This document shows positions 63,290 through 64,000 of a DNA stretch of 64,000 nt, in pieces. The position numbers and the translations under genes are program-made. The first letter of the stretch is position 1. Every line of letters begins with the position of its first letter. The notes under the pieces are model-generated. The model made no database searches, was not told the DNA's origin, and saw only the letters and a list, made by a program, of their open reading frames with translations. The DNA comes from Phycomyces nitens. Its lineage: Eukaryota; Mucoromycota; Mucoromycetes; Mucorales; Phycomycetaceae. The stretch covers positions 1,426,001 through 1,490,000 of the forward strand of contig JAHRBC010000007.1 in the NCBI GenBank assembly GCA_022702545.1, read 5' to 3'.

Positions 63290-63649
63290 GTCCGTTTTAT
63301 TCAACTAATATCCATCGAAAGAAGAAAGAGGTGATGGTGAGCTGTTCTTGGTGATCTCGTTTATTTTGAGTCCGCCAACCTTTAGACGTCATTAAACCTC
63401 AGTTTGCAGGATACACAAGCCAATTTAAAAGATATATATATATATATATATCAATAGACCTTTTATATTAGGAATTATATGTATCAAAGTGATGTAGATA
63501 TTGTTTATTGACATGTGTATATGTATATAAAAAAAAGGTCCAGGCATAAAGAGGAGTTCAAGCCAGCAATTTCACATATATTTTATATGTGCGTAAATAA
63601 AATCAATCGATCAAACCAAAAAGGTCATTGTGCCCTTTAAAGCCAATCT
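63290..63649. other. Short intergenic region
   Basis: 360 bases with a TATA repeat near 63431-63452; promoter of the coiled-coil gene and 3' flank of HSBP1. Confidence 0.5.
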
Positions 63650-63978
63650 TTAGGAATCTTCATGAACTGATTCCTGTCTTGGTTTCTGCTCATCCATTTG
63701 TTTGACTACTTCTGTCAGAGTCTGCTCAAGATTATCGATCCGATTGCTCATATCCTCTACTAATCAAATAAACCGATTATAGTCTGCCCTTTTTTTTTTT
63801 GAATTGCTAATCCCCATCTTGTTTTTTTAATTTTACTTACACTTTTCATTCATCTGATTAGAGACACCATCCATCTTGGTTTGCTATTAATGTTTCCAAA
63901 CAAACATATCTATTTAGTCATTCTATATATCCCAGTACACAAAAAAAGGGCTACCAATGTATCAACAACCGAATCAAT
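63650..63978 (-). CDS. Heat shock factor binding protein 1 homologue, 5' end outside window
   Basis: Partial gene; exons seen are 63978-63955, 63883-63841 and 63759-63650, with the first exon(s) beyond the window end. Readable protein: IDSVVDTL, QTKMDGVSNQMNEK, LEDMSNRIDNLEQTLTEVVK, then a charged tail ending HEDS. The QTKMDxxSxQ...RIDxLE heptads are the conserved trimeric coiled coil of HSBP1, which binds heat shock factor and dampens its activity, and also stabilises WASH complex subunits in other eukaryotes. Seeing it about 1.5 kb upstream of an Hsp70 on the same strand may be chance. Confidence 0.85.
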
Positions 63979-64000
63979 CTAACATTTTTGTTTAAAAGAA

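Overview
This is a nuclear window from a filamentous, probably early-diverging fungus; a Mucoromycota-like lineage is my inference. Reasons: almost every gene is cut by many short introns (about 40-100 bases) with GT/AG-type borders, intergenic DNA is AT-rich and full of microsatellites, and the set includes a fungal sterol C-22 desaturase (CYP61/ERG5), a secreted T2 ribonuclease of the Rhizopus RNase Rh type and a meiotic MSH5. No bacterial-style operons, rRNA, tRNA or CRISPR arrays were seen. I reconstructed exons by hand, joining frames so that conserved motifs read through.

Layout. Positions 1-30,000 are gene-dense: CofD/YvcK-like protein, proteasome subunit RPN8, a Rab2-type GTPase, RNase T2, a short-chain dehydrogenase, a Tc1 transposase fragment, a nucleoside hydrolase, glycerol kinase, SEC18/NSF, MSH5 (divergent from SEC18), UDP-glucose 4-epimerase, a DUF726/TMCO4-type membrane hydrolase, an unknown mitochondrial protein, a HIT-family protein and an LEA2-domain membrane protein. 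Positions 30,000-60,000 are gene-poor: an IF1-type ATPase inhibitor, a small LTR remnant, ERG5, a decayed gene, a 329-bp inverted repeat pair around a 1-kb loop, inorganic pyrophosphatase, an SH3 membrane protein, several coding-like relics, a frameshifted Tc1/mariner transposase and an isolated homeodomain gene. Positions 60,000-64,000 are again dense: an Ssb-type Hsp70, a coiled-coil protein, and a heat shock factor binding protein 1 (HSBP1) homologue cut by the window end.

The genes are mostly unrelated housekeeping functions: protein turnover and folding, vesicle traffic and fusion, sterol and sugar metabolism, nucleoside salvage, meiosis. There is no evident gene cluster or defence system. 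The most unusual signal is in splicing: of roughly 110 introns I could place, 13 start with GC instead of GT, all with a near-perfect GCAAGT-like donor. Six of these lie in MSH5, which also has one intron that seems to start with GA. Several exons are very small (11-19 bases).
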